Shown piece after piece: positions 46,861 to 59,458 of a stretch of 64,000 nucleotides of DNA (position 1 is the first letter of the stretch; each line of letters opens with the position of its first letter). Under the pieces are notes generated by a model. That model did no database searches. It was given only the letters and a program-made list of their open reading frames with translations, and had not been told where the DNA came from. The translations under genes were made by a program, and so were the position numbers. Source of the DNA: Homalodisca vitripennis (lineage: Eukaryota; Arthropoda; Insecta; Hemiptera; Cicadellidae); the NCBI RefSeq assembly GCF_021130785.1, contig NW_025776785.1:61422-125421 (forward strand). The letters are read 5' to 3'.

Positions 46861-48045
46861 TTGTATGAAACCAAAGACGAATGGAGAACGAAAGAAATCA
46901 CTGCGGGTTCGGCTCAAGGGTCTATTCTAGGCCCAGACCTATGGAATGTTTCATACGATGGCTTGCTTCGCCTCGAGGTGCCCCACGACGTCTTCCTCGT
47001 GGTTTATGCCGATGACGTAGCTGCAGTCATCACAGCGAGGACTCAGGCCTTATTCAGGTAATGATTCGGGTCAATGCCTGGATGACGAGGAACGGACTTG
47101 AGCTGGCAGTCGCCAAGACCGAAATCGTTATGCTAACTCGACGGATAATCCCCACTATGATCTATATGAATGTGTATGTGTCGAAGTTCGGACAATGACT
47201 GCGGCGAAGCACCTGGGTGTGTTACTCGTCTGCCGTATTCGGTACTAGGAGGACATTCAGGCGGTGTGCGACATAGCCTCTAAAATGGTTATGTCTCTCA
47301 GGCTGATGGCTAACGTAGGAAGCCCTAGGTAAAGTAAGAGATGCGTTCTCATTTCTACTCTAAACTCAACCCTTCTGTATAGCGCAGATTTTTGGGCAGG
47401 TGTCATGAGGATAATGCGATACAGTCAAAGGCTCTTGTCGGTACAGAGAAGAGCAGCACTTTGGGTCGTCTGCGCCCATCCCACTGTTTACGGTTCGGCC
47501 ATGGTCGTTGTGGCTGGGGTCATTCCTATTGATCTGCTGGCCATCGACAGACAGACCGTCTTTTGGGAGGCTGCCGAGCGGGGTACACAGGGTGCCTTGG
47601 CTGCTGCAACGTGGAGACTCTGCAGGTTTGGCATCGGAGGTGGACGGTAAGATCGGAAGGTCGCTGGACCTTCCGTCTCATTCGAGAGCTTCAACCATGG
47701 ATAGACCGTGGCAACGGGGATATAGATTTCTATCTGTGTCAGTTCCTGACAGGGCACGGTTACTTTAGGAAGTACCTCTACAGGATGGGAAAATTTAGGT
47801 TGCCTCGGTGTGCTTACTGCTCGGAGGAAGATGATGATGTTCATCACACCTTCTTCGCTTGCGGGCGCTTCACAGAGGCCAGGCGAACGCTCGCCTCCAC
47901 AGTTACCACCTCATTTGGCGATGTTTCGGCAGTCACAATTGTGGAGCTGATACTGCAGGGTGAGGAAGCATGGAATGCGGTAACCACTCATGTACACGCG
48001 ATCCTTCATCAGAAGCGTGAAGACGGATGCCTGGCTGACCCCTAG
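46861..48045 (+). pseudogene. R1-clade RT palm, thumb and C-terminal zinc knuckle
   Basis: Continues after a short gap. 46861-47061 reads TAGSAQGSILGPDLWN (canonical GVPQGS degraded to GSAQGS) and VVYADDVAAVI with the catalytic pair. The thumb is split between frames (47405-47650 has SQRLLSVQRRAALWV). 47563-48045 has the C-terminal part with F-L-T-G-H-G-Y-F-R-K-Y-L and the knuckle C-A-Y-C, then D-D-V-H-H-T-F-F-A-C, typical for R1-clade ORF2 ends. At least three frame breaks lie between palm and C-terminus. Confidence 0.8.
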
Positions 48046-48745
48046 CTTCCGAAACAAGTAGTTTTGTCCTGGATGAGACGTAAGACACACGGACCAGGCA
48101 AAAAAACTAGCTTAAACCCACATTAAACTCATTTTCAATATTTAGCCTATTTGAAGATGCCAGAAAGATTGTTGTAAGACATAAGTTATAAATTGCTTTT
48201 CATAAAAATATATCTTATCCACTAGTCAAATATTGTTCTTAAATTACCATGATATATGGATCATTAGGAGAATAATTATTGTAAACATATTCTCTCAGTA
48301 AGCCTTTGGTACAGAGAGTATTAAAATTAAATTAGTATAACTTAATAGCTTTTCTACAGAAATAAAATGAATGTTGACTTAAATTTACAAAATTAGACTA
48401 TAATTGAAGGAAATAATAATACAATATAGAAGTTATATTTCTTTTGCTACCCAGAAATTATTACATGCAAGCTCAATTATTCCAGTGTTTTTTGTAGAGA
48501 ATAACATTTAAATAATAAAAGTAACTTATCCATGTGATACCTGATCCTGCCCCTGAACCTGGTCCTGCTTCAGGCCATTTCACTGTGTTCCAGTCGTGCT
48601 TCATATGTGTGCTGCTACTTGAACAAAATTTTCAAATTGTATGACATAAAACTGTTAACTGAACTAAAACTATGTAAACACTTGTATCCTCTTTTTTTCC
48701 ATGGATATTAACTAATTTAAAGTAAAAATTGTTGCATTTCGGTGT

Positions 48746-50796
48746 GGTTTTATAATTTTATTTTTATCTTTACTTGCTCGTTTCCATCATGTCAACAGTT
48801 AATCATAACTCCATCTGGTTGGAAATACATAATAAGATTTTTAAGAGATAAACTTTTAAATACAAAAAACAATGTTAAATTATTAATTACAACAAGATTT
48901 CAATAAATAAATTCTTCCTTGCGTCCTTGGTAAAGATCCAATTATGGTCATAGACTGTGAGACAGTAAATCGGGAAAGCGTGGATTTTAGTACACGAGCT
49001 GTTAAACCAAGTCCTCGCAGGAATAACTTAATCGTTTCAGGATTTCCTGTAAACGGTGAACAACTCAATATTCGAACTAACCAGTTAGTGAATGTCATCC
49101 TTAGTAGACTCATTTAATAAAACCGTCGCGATTTCTCATCTTACCCAATACAAGACCTGAGTATGTAAAAAAACAATACTTTCTTAAAATTTCTTTGTGT
49201 GAAAATTTAAAACGTTTCTAGGCTATTCTGTTCTTAATTACTTCTTTTATGAACAACAGCCTACAACATTTATAAAAAGCTGCACCTTTTCATACATTTA
49301 ATAATTGATATGATCATTTCAAACTTAATTAATAGGGAATGACAATATTATTAATTATAACATGAATATCGTATTTTTAATCTGAAATAGAAACTTATTA
49401 TAAATTAGTGATATTTTAAAATGTTTATAAAAAAACTCATACAAAAATAATAAAACCATAGCCGGAAATAAATACAGGTTCTATGGTAATGGGTTTATTG
49501 TAACTCTCCGTCTTGAGGGCACTGTCTTTAAAGTTAAATATAAAACGGATCAAAAGATTGGAGTATTCACCAGTAAATTTAGCCGTTACTTGTCCGGTGA
49601 CGTCAGTCCACTGATCTGGCAGAAAAAAGCTCCCCGTCGAGATTGACTATAGCAGTAGGCTAGATGGCCTGCTAGAACAAAACTCCCCGTCGAGATTGAC
49701 TATGGCAGTAGGCTAGAAGGCCTGCTAGAACAAAACTCCCCGTCGAGATTGACTATGGCAGTAGGCTAAGGGCCCTGCTTAAATAAAATTCCTGGTCATG
49801 ATTGACACTGTCAGTAGGCAAGGGGGGCCTGCCCAAACAAACGTAGTGGTCAATGTAACTACGTTTTCTGTAAATATGTAAATATTTGGTCTCTGTTTTT
49901 GCCACCCTCTCCATGGTGAGACTTTATAAGCTTGCGTTTTAAATCCTTTAAAAACTAACGTGCAAACAACAGTTTTATTTGTGACAAGTTATTCGTAATT
50001 ACGGTTTACTTTTCATTCTTTCGCAAACCTACATCGGACTTTAGTTATTCCTAAATTCTTCTTGTATATTATTTTAGCCAACATCACTTAATTGTTTTAC
50101 AAAATACATTTATTTTTTTTATACAACACATACAATTAGGATGAGCGGTAGAGAACAGTTAGGACCCGCATGATTCTCGAGAACGGATACAACTATGAAC
50201 ATGACATTTGGGAACTTCATTTCTGAATTTAACCAAAATGATAAAACTTAACACAAAATTTGAAAACATCCTTTCCTAATTTAACCAATAACCAAATCCC
50301 TTTATGAGGCCTGGGGCGAGTTTTAATATTAAACAATCAAATTTACACAAACCGGATTGAGTTTGTTTTTAAGTGAAGTTATTTTTAAATTATGAAATAT
50401 TTTTAATTCCATACTCTCAGGAATACATAATTATCTTAATTAAGTTAGGTAAAATTATATTACGTTTACAAAAATAATCAAGTTTATTATTTTCGTAAAT
50501 GGTGAAAAAGATAGCGACACATAAAAAAATTGATGATCTTAACACGGTTAAGATTTTATACCTAAAAATAAACAATTTCTAACTCCTTTATAATTAATAT
50601 TAACTTAAAATAAAAATCTCCTAATTGACTTTAAAATATTGCTATGTTTCCATGGAGTCATTGGTAGCGATTTCATTTTGTTCCTGCAAAATTTTACGCC
50701 CAAAGGGTCTCTTAACGTTTCGACTAGAAGTTTAGCGTCAAGCACTCTATAAGGGACTTATTAATACATGCTTTTTGTCAAGTAATTTAACAGCAT
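48746..50796. other. F-A spacer, present only once
   Basis: Its counterpart is deleted between 28190 and 28197. It contains the 53-bp tandem repeat (49630-49842) and a TGACGTCA palindrome near 49598. A short minus-strand frame at 48883-49113 is not recognised. Confidence 0.4.
49630..49842. repeat. 53-bp tandem repeat, four copies
   Basis: 'ctccccgtcgagattgac' begins copies at 49630, 49683 and 49736; a diverged fourth starts near 49789 ('tcctggtcatgattgac'). Each ends in a 'ggcctgctagaac'-type stretch. The 53-base period and GC content differ from the surroundings. Confidence 0.85.
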
Positions 50797-51109
50797 TATA
50801 CGTAGTTATCTGACATTAAGTAATTCTTAAAATAAGTAATAACCTATAGAGTAGTTCAGTTCCAATTAATATTTTAAAATAAATAAATTATTATCTATTT
50901 TATTCTTAACTAATAGGAACAAAGTTACTCTCAGTTACGTTTTATATTTATTTTAAAAAGGAATTTTTTAAAGATAAATAATTTTTATTAAAACTGTACT
51001 GCTTCCAAAACTAAATGTGTAATAACTGCAACATGTGTCACAAAATTTAAAAAACATTTTTGTACTATGACAGGAAACAAAGAGAAGAATATAAATTTAA
51101 TTCTGAATG
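50797..51109. other. A3 left flank
   Basis: Matches 28197-28297 and 29421-29630, uninterrupted: the empty site for the LTR-like insertion. Confidence 0.5.
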
Positions 51110-51800
51110 TCTGTGAAGGTTATATTCAGAGCTCCGGTGATGGTTTCAGAAATAAATTGGTTAAATCAACAATTACAGACCATATTTTTACCTAAATTTG
51201 TATAATATAATTATTATTTTATTGAGTGTAAACAATTACATGTTATTAAGATATTAATTTTATTCCCAAGTCAACTAGCATTCGCTTATTTAAATCATGT
51301 TCTAATATTATAACCGTTATTACATGCCCGAGTGATACCTCTAAGACATATTTAAGTAAATAATTCTCCAAGTAATCTTTACACTATTTATCAGATATGT
51401 ATGAACGGATATTATATAGCTTAGTCGATGTGTCGAAATTGATTGTAAACTGATTATTTCTGTACACTTAAAGTACTGAAAGGATTTAAAAACACAAATA
51501 TCATGTTCTTTTTCATCTCACATAATAAACAAACAATAATCCTTCAAATGATCTTTACACTTTTTATCAGATAATTATAAGCACATAGTATATAGCTTGA
51601 CGATATGTTGAAAATGATTGTGAACTAATTATTTCTGTACACCAAGAGTACTGAGAGGATTTAAAAACTTTAATCTCAAGTTTTTTTAGCTAAAAAAAAT
51701 ATACGAAATTTATTTGTTGATCAAGCTAATCTTCCTCATTGTATAAACCCTGTCAATCGCAAACGCGTTATAAATAAATAGAAACTGTTTCACTATCCAC
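51110..51800 (-). repeat. Array unit A3 with a doubled Q block
   Basis: P at 51125-51185. Q occurs twice, at 51435-51490 and 51612-51670, each preceded on the plus side by 'atctttacac...ttatcagat', so about 180 bases are tandemly duplicated inside the unit. The right part matches A1 (7150-7330). On the minus strand both Q blocks follow a CAG acceptor-like end (ATCCTTTCAG and ATCCTCTCAG). Confidence 0.55.
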
Positions 51801-52499
51801 TGTCTATTTAAACTGCAATTATGTAATTACTTAGAGAAAGACAAATACTGTTTTTATAACTTATAAGAATTATTTGAAATATTTTCGTGAAATTAGAGAT
51901 GACATACCTTTTATTGGTTTTTCAAATATTTTATTTTGATTTGTTTGCAATTATTGAATCCTGTTTACGACTAATAAAATAAAAGCTATAACATTTTATA
52001 ACCATTTCGCAATGTTCAAACCACTACCCTAACACTAATAGGGTAGTCACACTAGATTAATTAACTTCCCAAATTTATTGCATAGTTGACTTTGATTACT
52101 CTCTTGTAGTTTATGGAACTATAATTTAAATTTTACTGCGCAAGTTACGTCAACAAACTATGTTTCGTATTCAAATATAGAAGGTATTTTGCTCAGTATC
52201 ACTATAAACTTATTAGATAAGTGAAAAAAATAAACTGTTATATACTTGATTTTGTGCTTAAAGAGGCCTCTAAACATATCTGCACAAGACGTAAAGTCTT
52301 TCAGCAAATGCATTCTCTCTTTTTATTTAGAAACCACTATAATTAAGTTATTTTATTTGGAATATTTAAATCGAGTGTTCTACAATACGGTGTACTAATG
52401 AAGTTACATCAACATTTAATTAAAATATGAAAATATAATTATTGAAATTTTCATTCATTACTAGCACCCGTGTATATTAAGATTAATGTAAGTGAATAG
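51801..52499. other. A-B spacer
   Basis: The first part (51801-51830) and 52275-52345 resemble the A1 flank. No fold-back element here. No gene. Confidence 0.4.
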
Positions 52500-53560
52500 C
52501 GCGTCCGATTCGGTACTCAAACTCTGACCCTTTACGTGGTATAGCCGAGTCGGTAAACACATACTACTCAGACAGAGGAATATGTCTACCAGGCACATTC
52601 TAGTAATATTTCATCAGCGTGTGCCCAATAGATGAGAAGGTGCAGGTATTGTAATAATGTCCCGAAAAGAATATTTAAAATTATTTAATGGGTAAGTTTT
52701 TTAATTTACAAGTATAAAAGCCATAATGGTGTCCAAAAAGAGAGTGAGTGATTAAACTCTCGACAGGAGAGAGTTCTAGTGTACGATTCAGTAACTACTT
52801 CATAAAGATAAAAGTCATAGAATATTTTTTCTTTTCAAAACTACCCAATACTGATTTTTTATATTGTAATTGAAACAGTGTAACATGATATAGTCGATCA
52901 CTGATATTATTATTCAGCTAGCATACACTTATTTTACTTACATTTTATCCATGAAAATACGTCAGAAAGAATGGGGGTTGACGTAAGTAAGAAAATATTT
53001 CTCTTATATAAGTATTGTTTTATTTCATCAAATATTTAAAAACAGGTACAATTTTACCATGCGTCAAAATCTTCTTTATCTTATATTACAAAACGATTCT
53101 CTCTGTATTCTTTGTGTACAGAGCGGATTGTAAATAGCCTAAAACACAACATTCGCAGTTTTTTAAACAAAGCTATGACAACCTTAATAAGCCAAGAAAT
53201 CAAATCAACGAAATGATTGACACGTATTTTAATGTTGCTATTTAGTACTAGTGTTTTCACTAACTATTCCGGTGTTCTGTCACTAAAAATAGGACGTGTA
53301 AACTGCTTTGTTATTGAGAGATAGAAAAGCAGATGCTGTGAATTCTAAGAAAATGTTAAAAGTAACTCATCTGGAAGTTCTGGTCCTGGTCCTGGCCATA
53401 ATGTATCCTAGAGGAGTTTCCCGGCCGTACTCGAAATAGAAACGATTTTCATCATAAACTGAGCTATAGAAAAATTACTGAACAAAATGCTGTATCTTTT
53501 CGTTTCTATGGATATACATAATTTTATATATTGTACTGTTGAGTAAGTTTCAAATGTTTT
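52500..53560 (-). repeat. Array unit B2, the most complete uninterrupted unit
   Basis: All landmarks in 1.06 kb: N at 52508-52645 (with a perfect A-box match at 52542-52553), P at 52768-52800, a 'aaatacgtcagaaagaa' block at 52955, Q at 53085-53145, R at 53283-53312, S at 53360-53396, T at 53500-53520 and TATATAAAATT-like sequence (minus strand) just beyond. No long ORF: the S tail has the Gln-Asp repeat but runs past the usual stop, and the T block reads ATAG instead of ATGG. Confidence 0.65.
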
Positions 53561-55639
53561 CCTTCTATTCTATTCCCACGTCTCTTACCGAAAAGGAACA
53601 AAATTCCCGTACAAACAAGTCGTACTTTCTGTAGTTACAAATACATCAATAAACATATTTATATCATGCTTGTTTCGAAATCCAACCCAAAGGCACGTTT
53701 TAAATGACATTTTATCTACAATCTACAATGTACAGGACCTACATAACATCATATCAGATTCAAGTATTCTGCCGTACAATGCACTTTTAAATGTCCCCCA
53801 AGAGTTATTCCTAACGTTATTTCACAAATTACTGGTAACTTTTTTGAAGGAAACAGGATTATTCCGGACATATTCCATCGTTCAGTGATACAATACAATC
53901 AATCTACATACATTCAATCTACAATCTGATCTCTTTAAAAAATGACAAAATCAATTCATAACTACAATCTAGGTTAAAGTAAAAAAAATAACATGCCAAA
54001 GCGTTTACACGCATAAGTCTGGAACTGCAAAAGCATTTTTGTGTGTCTATTCCATGCACCCTTACTCTAAAACATGCACTTAATCCAAACTAAATACTAA
54101 TTATTACCACAAAATACATAAAAACAACTATGAAATATTATAAACATTTAACACACATTTTTCAATATTTATTTATAAACTGTATATAACATTTCTGAAA
54201 CTTATAGGTTTATAGTACAGCGAAGATAATTCAGGTTAAACTTTTATAGAGCAAATAACTTTCCATCCATCTCAGAAGAATAAAAAATATATTTACTTTA
54301 TGTTTATACGGATTTTATGACCATAATAAGTGTATCATCTAAAAATTGTTTGGAAGCTAACTCACATTTGGGCTAAGTATTTAAAGTTTTTCACTTTTAT
54401 GCAAGTTAAAAATATGTAAAAGTACGGCTAGCTATATAATTAAGAAGGTGTTGTAACTACTGTTGTCGCCGAACATTTAACAACTATGAGTTTGCTCATT
54501 TTTATATTACGTGTTAGTGAGATGATACTTGTATGGGACTTCTACAAACCTAGAATTCCAGAACCTGGAATGTCTGGTGTAAAAGTATTCTGTCTCTGGT
54601 TTAAAAAATAATATAAAAAGATAAACAGGCATACATAATTAGGCCGAGAAGCATATTTAAATAAAACACGTCTTCTTTCGAACTTTATAATGAATTCCCG
54701 ACCGTGAAAAACCCCTGAGTTACATAAGTGCCTCACCATTCAAGTGACTAAATTTGGTGAAATTTATCTAGCCCCTAGAGGTGTGGGCGTAAGAAGGGAA
54801 AGCCAGCTATGAGCCAGCCTCTCAAATAAAAGAAGATAAGGGGTGGCACACCCTTATGTCTTGGCTGACAAGAACTATTGATTCTTTGGGAACGAACACT
54901 ACATACTCCAAAAGTCATCCCCCGCAGTAGACCAGACCTATCGAATTACCCTAGTGCCCCAGAATTTAGAAATTTGCAGTTAGTGGTGTGCCGCTCCTGG
55001 ACATCCATAATGTTGCCCAGATTGGTTTTCCTGTACCCAGTGTGGGTTCAACCGGAAGGTACAAACCAACCAGAAGTGAACCCTCTGGGTAAAGTAACTG
55101 TATACATAATATTACTTTACTAGATCTAGTAGATACATTAAATGAATCCTTTATAATTTTTTAGAGGAAATGAGTAAACACCTTCACAGAAAATAAACAA
55201 CAGTTCTTTGAAAAACAAGGCTTCTTAGGAACACAATTTATTTTACGGTTTCTAAATATACATGCTTTAAAATGCTGTCAATCTCAGATAGTTTTGATAC
55301 AACATTCCATTTAGTTTAATAGAGACGTCGTTACATACATATTCAGTTGTTGTAGCCTTCAAGCAATAATCTTATTAGCCTTCAGCTTAAACGGAACAGG
55401 TCTTAAATATATTAGTTTAAGCCATAGCTACCTACAAATTCAAGTAACTTAATCGTTATAATTCTTGAACTAGAAAGATATTGAAGAAATTTAACAAAAA
55501 TTAAAATTCGGCAGCGATTTCTAAGTTTTATTGATACTCCTATTTAAATTCAAAATACTAAAGAATACATTTTTTATGAATGATTATAATTCAGACTAAG
55601 TGAAGATTATTGTTAGTTTGCCCAAACAACGTACGCGAA
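53561..55639. other. B-C spacer
   Basis: The left third resembles 12841-13210 and 63420-63740. A GC-richer patch at 54760-55110 carries an 81-codon plus-strand frame (54878-55123) that I do not recognise. Nothing else seen. Confidence 0.4.
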
Positions 55640-56720
55640 AAAGCACCCGAACTCGGGCCCTTGAGTTGATTACTTGATACAGAATTATTCAGCAACGGTA
55701 GAAGGTGTATATGAGGCACATTCTGGTAATTCTTCCTTCAGCACGTGCCGACTAGACGTGCAAGTAAACCTTTTGCATTAATATGCTATAATTAATATTG
55801 TGATTTTGCATTGATACTGACTATATAATACAGATTTCTTGTCATAAAAAATAAATTATAATGTAGTTCAAGCGAAAAGTTTAAGTATTTGAAAAGAGCA
55901 ATAGAGTCCAGTATGGAATTTCTAACTGGATGGAATGACTTTTGTTTCATGTAGAAACAATAATACTAAACAACATAGGCTAACGTATTGTTTGTTTGCT
56001 AAACTGTTTATAGTTATATAAATTGTTATATTAAGGCATCTAAAAATAACTATTATTAGTTTATTTTTAATAATAGTCAGTTTATATACAAAACTTTGAA
56101 CTCACTGTTAATATTTAGCAAACTACAAAATACCGGAATAATGGCTGTTAGTCATAGGTAAGAAAATCTTTAGAAGAAAACATAAAGCCGATTAGAAATA
56201 TTCGTTTTGGGTACAGAAATATATAAAACTACCCAAAGCGCAAATTTAATAGAAAACGAACCATTGTTTTAAAGAGAACGTACCAGTGGGATTTATTTCA
56301 TATAGTAATCAACCTAATGCAAGATATAAAAATCACGAAAAAATCAACAATCATTAAATACCTTTTTATTTTTAATCATTTTATTATATTTTAATATTAT
56401 GTATTCCTGACCATTTACTCATGCACTGTTGTAGTAATATATTTTGTGATTAATTCTCTATGAAACTAAGATGCAAAGTAAGTTTTTTGTATAACAAGAG
56501 ATAGTAACATCAGAAACTATGATCTATAAAAAACTCACTGTAGGTCCTGGTCCTGGTCCTCTCTCTGAACCTTCCATCGTGTTCCCTGTTCGGTGTTTCT
56601 CCGAGGTGCTGCGATTATTAGAGTGACTTTTGAATATAATACTGAAAAATGCAAAACATTTATATTGAACCTTTCTTTTCTTTTTTCCATAGATATAATT
56701 TAATTTCTGTCAGTCCATAA
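55640..56720 (-). repeat. Array unit C3
   Basis: N at 55643-55765, Q near 56185-56235, S at 56535-56570, T at 56680-56700. The N block shares 'cgaactcgggccc' with C1. Confidence 0.6.
56535..56690 (-). CDS. C-type small ORF, intact (51 aa)
   Basis: ATG at 56688-56690 (T block), stop TGA at 56535-56537. Basic N-terminus (MEKRKERF), hydrophobic middle (about residues 11-28, ending in L-I-I-A-A-P-R-R), then T-E-Q-G-T-R, Q-R-E and three Gln/Asp-rich pairs ending D-L-Q. Two codons longer than the C2 copy, part of which is one extra Gln-Asp pair. This product has no known family that I can name. GTGAGT right after DLQ leaves open that this is exon 1 of a spliced gene. The ORF is too short to be called on length alone; the support is frame conservation across three paralogues. 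Confidence 0.5.
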   Translation of the reverse strand: MEKRKERFNINVLHFSVLYSKVTLIIAAPRRNTEQGTRWKVQREDQDQDLQ

Positions 56721-57552
<832 letters not shown>

Positions 57553-57948
57553 CTCTCTTCCCTTCCTGTCACTACATTTACTACTACAAAAATACACTCT
57601 CGCTCATCACACAATCCTACAAAGTAACAAAATCATAACATATTATAAGCCAACCCACTGTTAATTATCCTGATGAATATAGGATCAAAAATTAAGTTAA
57701 TGTACATAGTTATACAATATTCTTATTCACCTTTAGTAACCAAAAAGTAACATTCTTTTCATAAGTGTTGGGTTTGTAAAGACGTGTTGACGTGATGATG
57801 TTACTTTAATTTCCAAATAAAATTAATAGATCCTATTTTATATCATAGTTTTTCAACTTGTATTTGAAATTTAAAGCTTATTAACTCTTCCTCTCATAAA
57901 ATTTAAAATAAAAGAGACAAAGAGAAGATGATTTTTAACAGCAGTAAG

Positions 57949-58050
57949 GAGGCCGAATCACTTATCGCTGTAGACTAGAGTAGAGAAGACATTGACTGAT
58001 CCAACTTTTGCGGGCTCCGGAAAATATTCGGCCGGGCCCCGTCCTGTACA
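57949..58050 (+). repeat. 102-bp direct repeat flanking the transposase, left copy
   Basis: Matches 59356-59458 in direct orientation, sharing a 'tttgcgggctccggaaaata' core and the GC-rich stretch after it. The core is itself partly self-complementary around AATATT. Confidence 0.85.
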
Positions 58051-58381
58051 GTTGGAGGAATTTAGCTGTGCTCGTGCAGCCCTGATACTACCCTTTCAAC
58101 AAACAAACGCTATCTGTGTGGCCGGTTGCGTTTACGTGCTAGCCGCTGAGATGAAGCGCAAAATCTCTTTAACGACTTTAAACTCACGATTTCGATTTGC
58201 AGATAAGTATTGACAAAAACGCTATTTTCAAAAACACGTTAAACAACACTATAAAAACTAAAAATAAGGATAAGTCCTATTATTGCTATTATTTGGTATT
58301 CTCTTATTAATTTAATTTACAATCAATTTAATAATATTTAGTTAATTAAAATGCTAGAATATAATTTTCTAATAACAAATT

Positions 58382-59355
58382 TTACTTACAATGATTGTTT
58401 TTTTTTCGTTGGAGTTCTTCAATCCCACTCAAATTGTCCTCCTCTTCTAGGTCACTTTCACTGCTGTCTGTATCCGAATCAACTGATATAATAAGGGATT
58501 CAATAATATTGTCAATCTGGGGTTCTGCGGCTGCATAGTCCCTTTCGATTTTTTCTACGTGCTTGCACTTTACTGACCACTCTTCTGTGCCCATACTTGA
58601 AATTTTGTCTTCGCATAGAGCTTTAGCTTGAGACAGTGAAATATGTATTTCTCATAGCCACATAACTTTTGACTTCGGCCCAAATTAACTCAATAGGATT
58701 GAGGTCTGGGTGGTAGAGCGGAAGTCGTAAGATATCGTGACCCTCTAGTTGAACAGTTTCGTCCAAGGCGTACCGGACATGCCTTGGTTTATATAGCTGC
58801 ACAAGTTTGTAGAGTTAAGGTAAAAGCATATCGTCGCAGAATGGTATTCCGTATTTTGAAAGCCACACCTTCATATCTTGCTTCCTACTTTTAGAAGTAG
58901 GAGCTTTATCAATTTGTATGTTATGGTAGGGCGCGTTATCGACTACCAGTACTGAATTTGGTTCCAAATTCGGTAAAACTTTTTCCTTTATCCACTTCAT
59001 AAATATGTTCCCATTCACGTTGTCGTGATAGTCTCCACTATGGTTGCTTGCTTTCCAACAGGTAAAAGCATTGGGCACAAACCCTTTCTCTCCACCCGCA
59101 TGGATAATTATTAGTCTCTCGCCCTTGGAAATCGGCACGTGTAACCCTTTATTTGAGCTATCCGACCAAGTTTGTTTAGAAACGTGAGACGATAGTATAT
59201 AAGATTCGTCTAAAAAAATTATTAGGCGTCCTTGCTTTCTGTAATTTTTTAACGCTCTCAAATATGTTATTCTTTTCTCTCGGATTTCTGGATTTTCAAT
59301 TAATAATCTCCTATTGTTTGCCGTCCTTCTCCAAGTAAATCCCGGGTCCTTTAAA
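58382..59355 (-). pseudogene. IS630-Tc1-mariner transposase with about 82 residues between D2 and E (DD82E-like)
   Basis: Minus-strand DDE transposase lacking its N-terminal DNA-binding part. From 59355: FTWRRTANNRRLLIE, LRALKNYRKQG, IIFLDESY (first catalytic D), KGERLIIIHAGGEKGFVPNA, DYHDNVNGNIFMKWI, VLVVDNAPYH (second D) and WLSKYGIPF. An in-frame TAA follows at 58815-58817, then in the same frame LYHPDLNPIELIWAEVK with the catalytic E. A one-base shift near 58655 leads into the C-terminal tail (58382-58594), which is acidic (DSDTDSSESDLEEEDN). Counting across the stop, 82 residues lie between the second D and the E, far more than the 34-41 of typical Tc1/mariner enzymes and as in the DD82E group (called Sailor, from memory). 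So one nonsense codon and one frameshift break an otherwise readable catalytic domain. Confidence 0.75.
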
Positions 59356-59458
59356 GAGGCCGAGTCACTTATATCTGTTTGACTAGAGTAGAGAAGGCAA
59401 TGACTGACCCAGCTTTTGCGGGCTCCGGAAAATATTCGGCCGGGCCCCGTCCTGTACA
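59356..59458 (+). repeat. 102-bp direct repeat flanking the transposase, right copy
   Basis: Direct copy of 57949-58050. It lies exactly where the transposase N-terminal coding region would be expected, so it truncates the gene; the open frame running on to 59573 is incidental. Confidence 0.85.

Larger units (their letters stand above)
45985..48055 (+). mobile_element. R1-clade non-LTR retrotransposon, 5'-truncated with internal deletion
   Basis: GC-rich insertion between P and Q of unit F2. It starts within the endonuclease, loses the endonuclease end and the linker in one deletion at about 46292, and keeps most of the RT and the complete C-terminal zinc-knuckle region. R1-clade elements often insert at specific sites such as rDNA; this one lies elsewhere, like non-site-specific relatives such as Waldo or TRAS-type elements. 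No poly(A) and no target duplication recognised. Confidence 0.8.
45830..48745 (-). repeat. Array unit F2, interrupted by an R1-clade element
   Basis: P at 45830-45895, R1 element 45985-48055, Q at 48278-48320, S at 48526-48565, T at 48698-48715. The S tail reads K-Q-D-Q-V-Q-G-Q-D-Q then V-S-H-G and TAA (48526-48528), at the same place as the TGA of C, D and E types. Confidence 0.55.

Noticed and set aside
54878..55123. 81-codon plus-strand gene
   Set aside because: No family resemblance, no paralogue, and no splice or promoter context.
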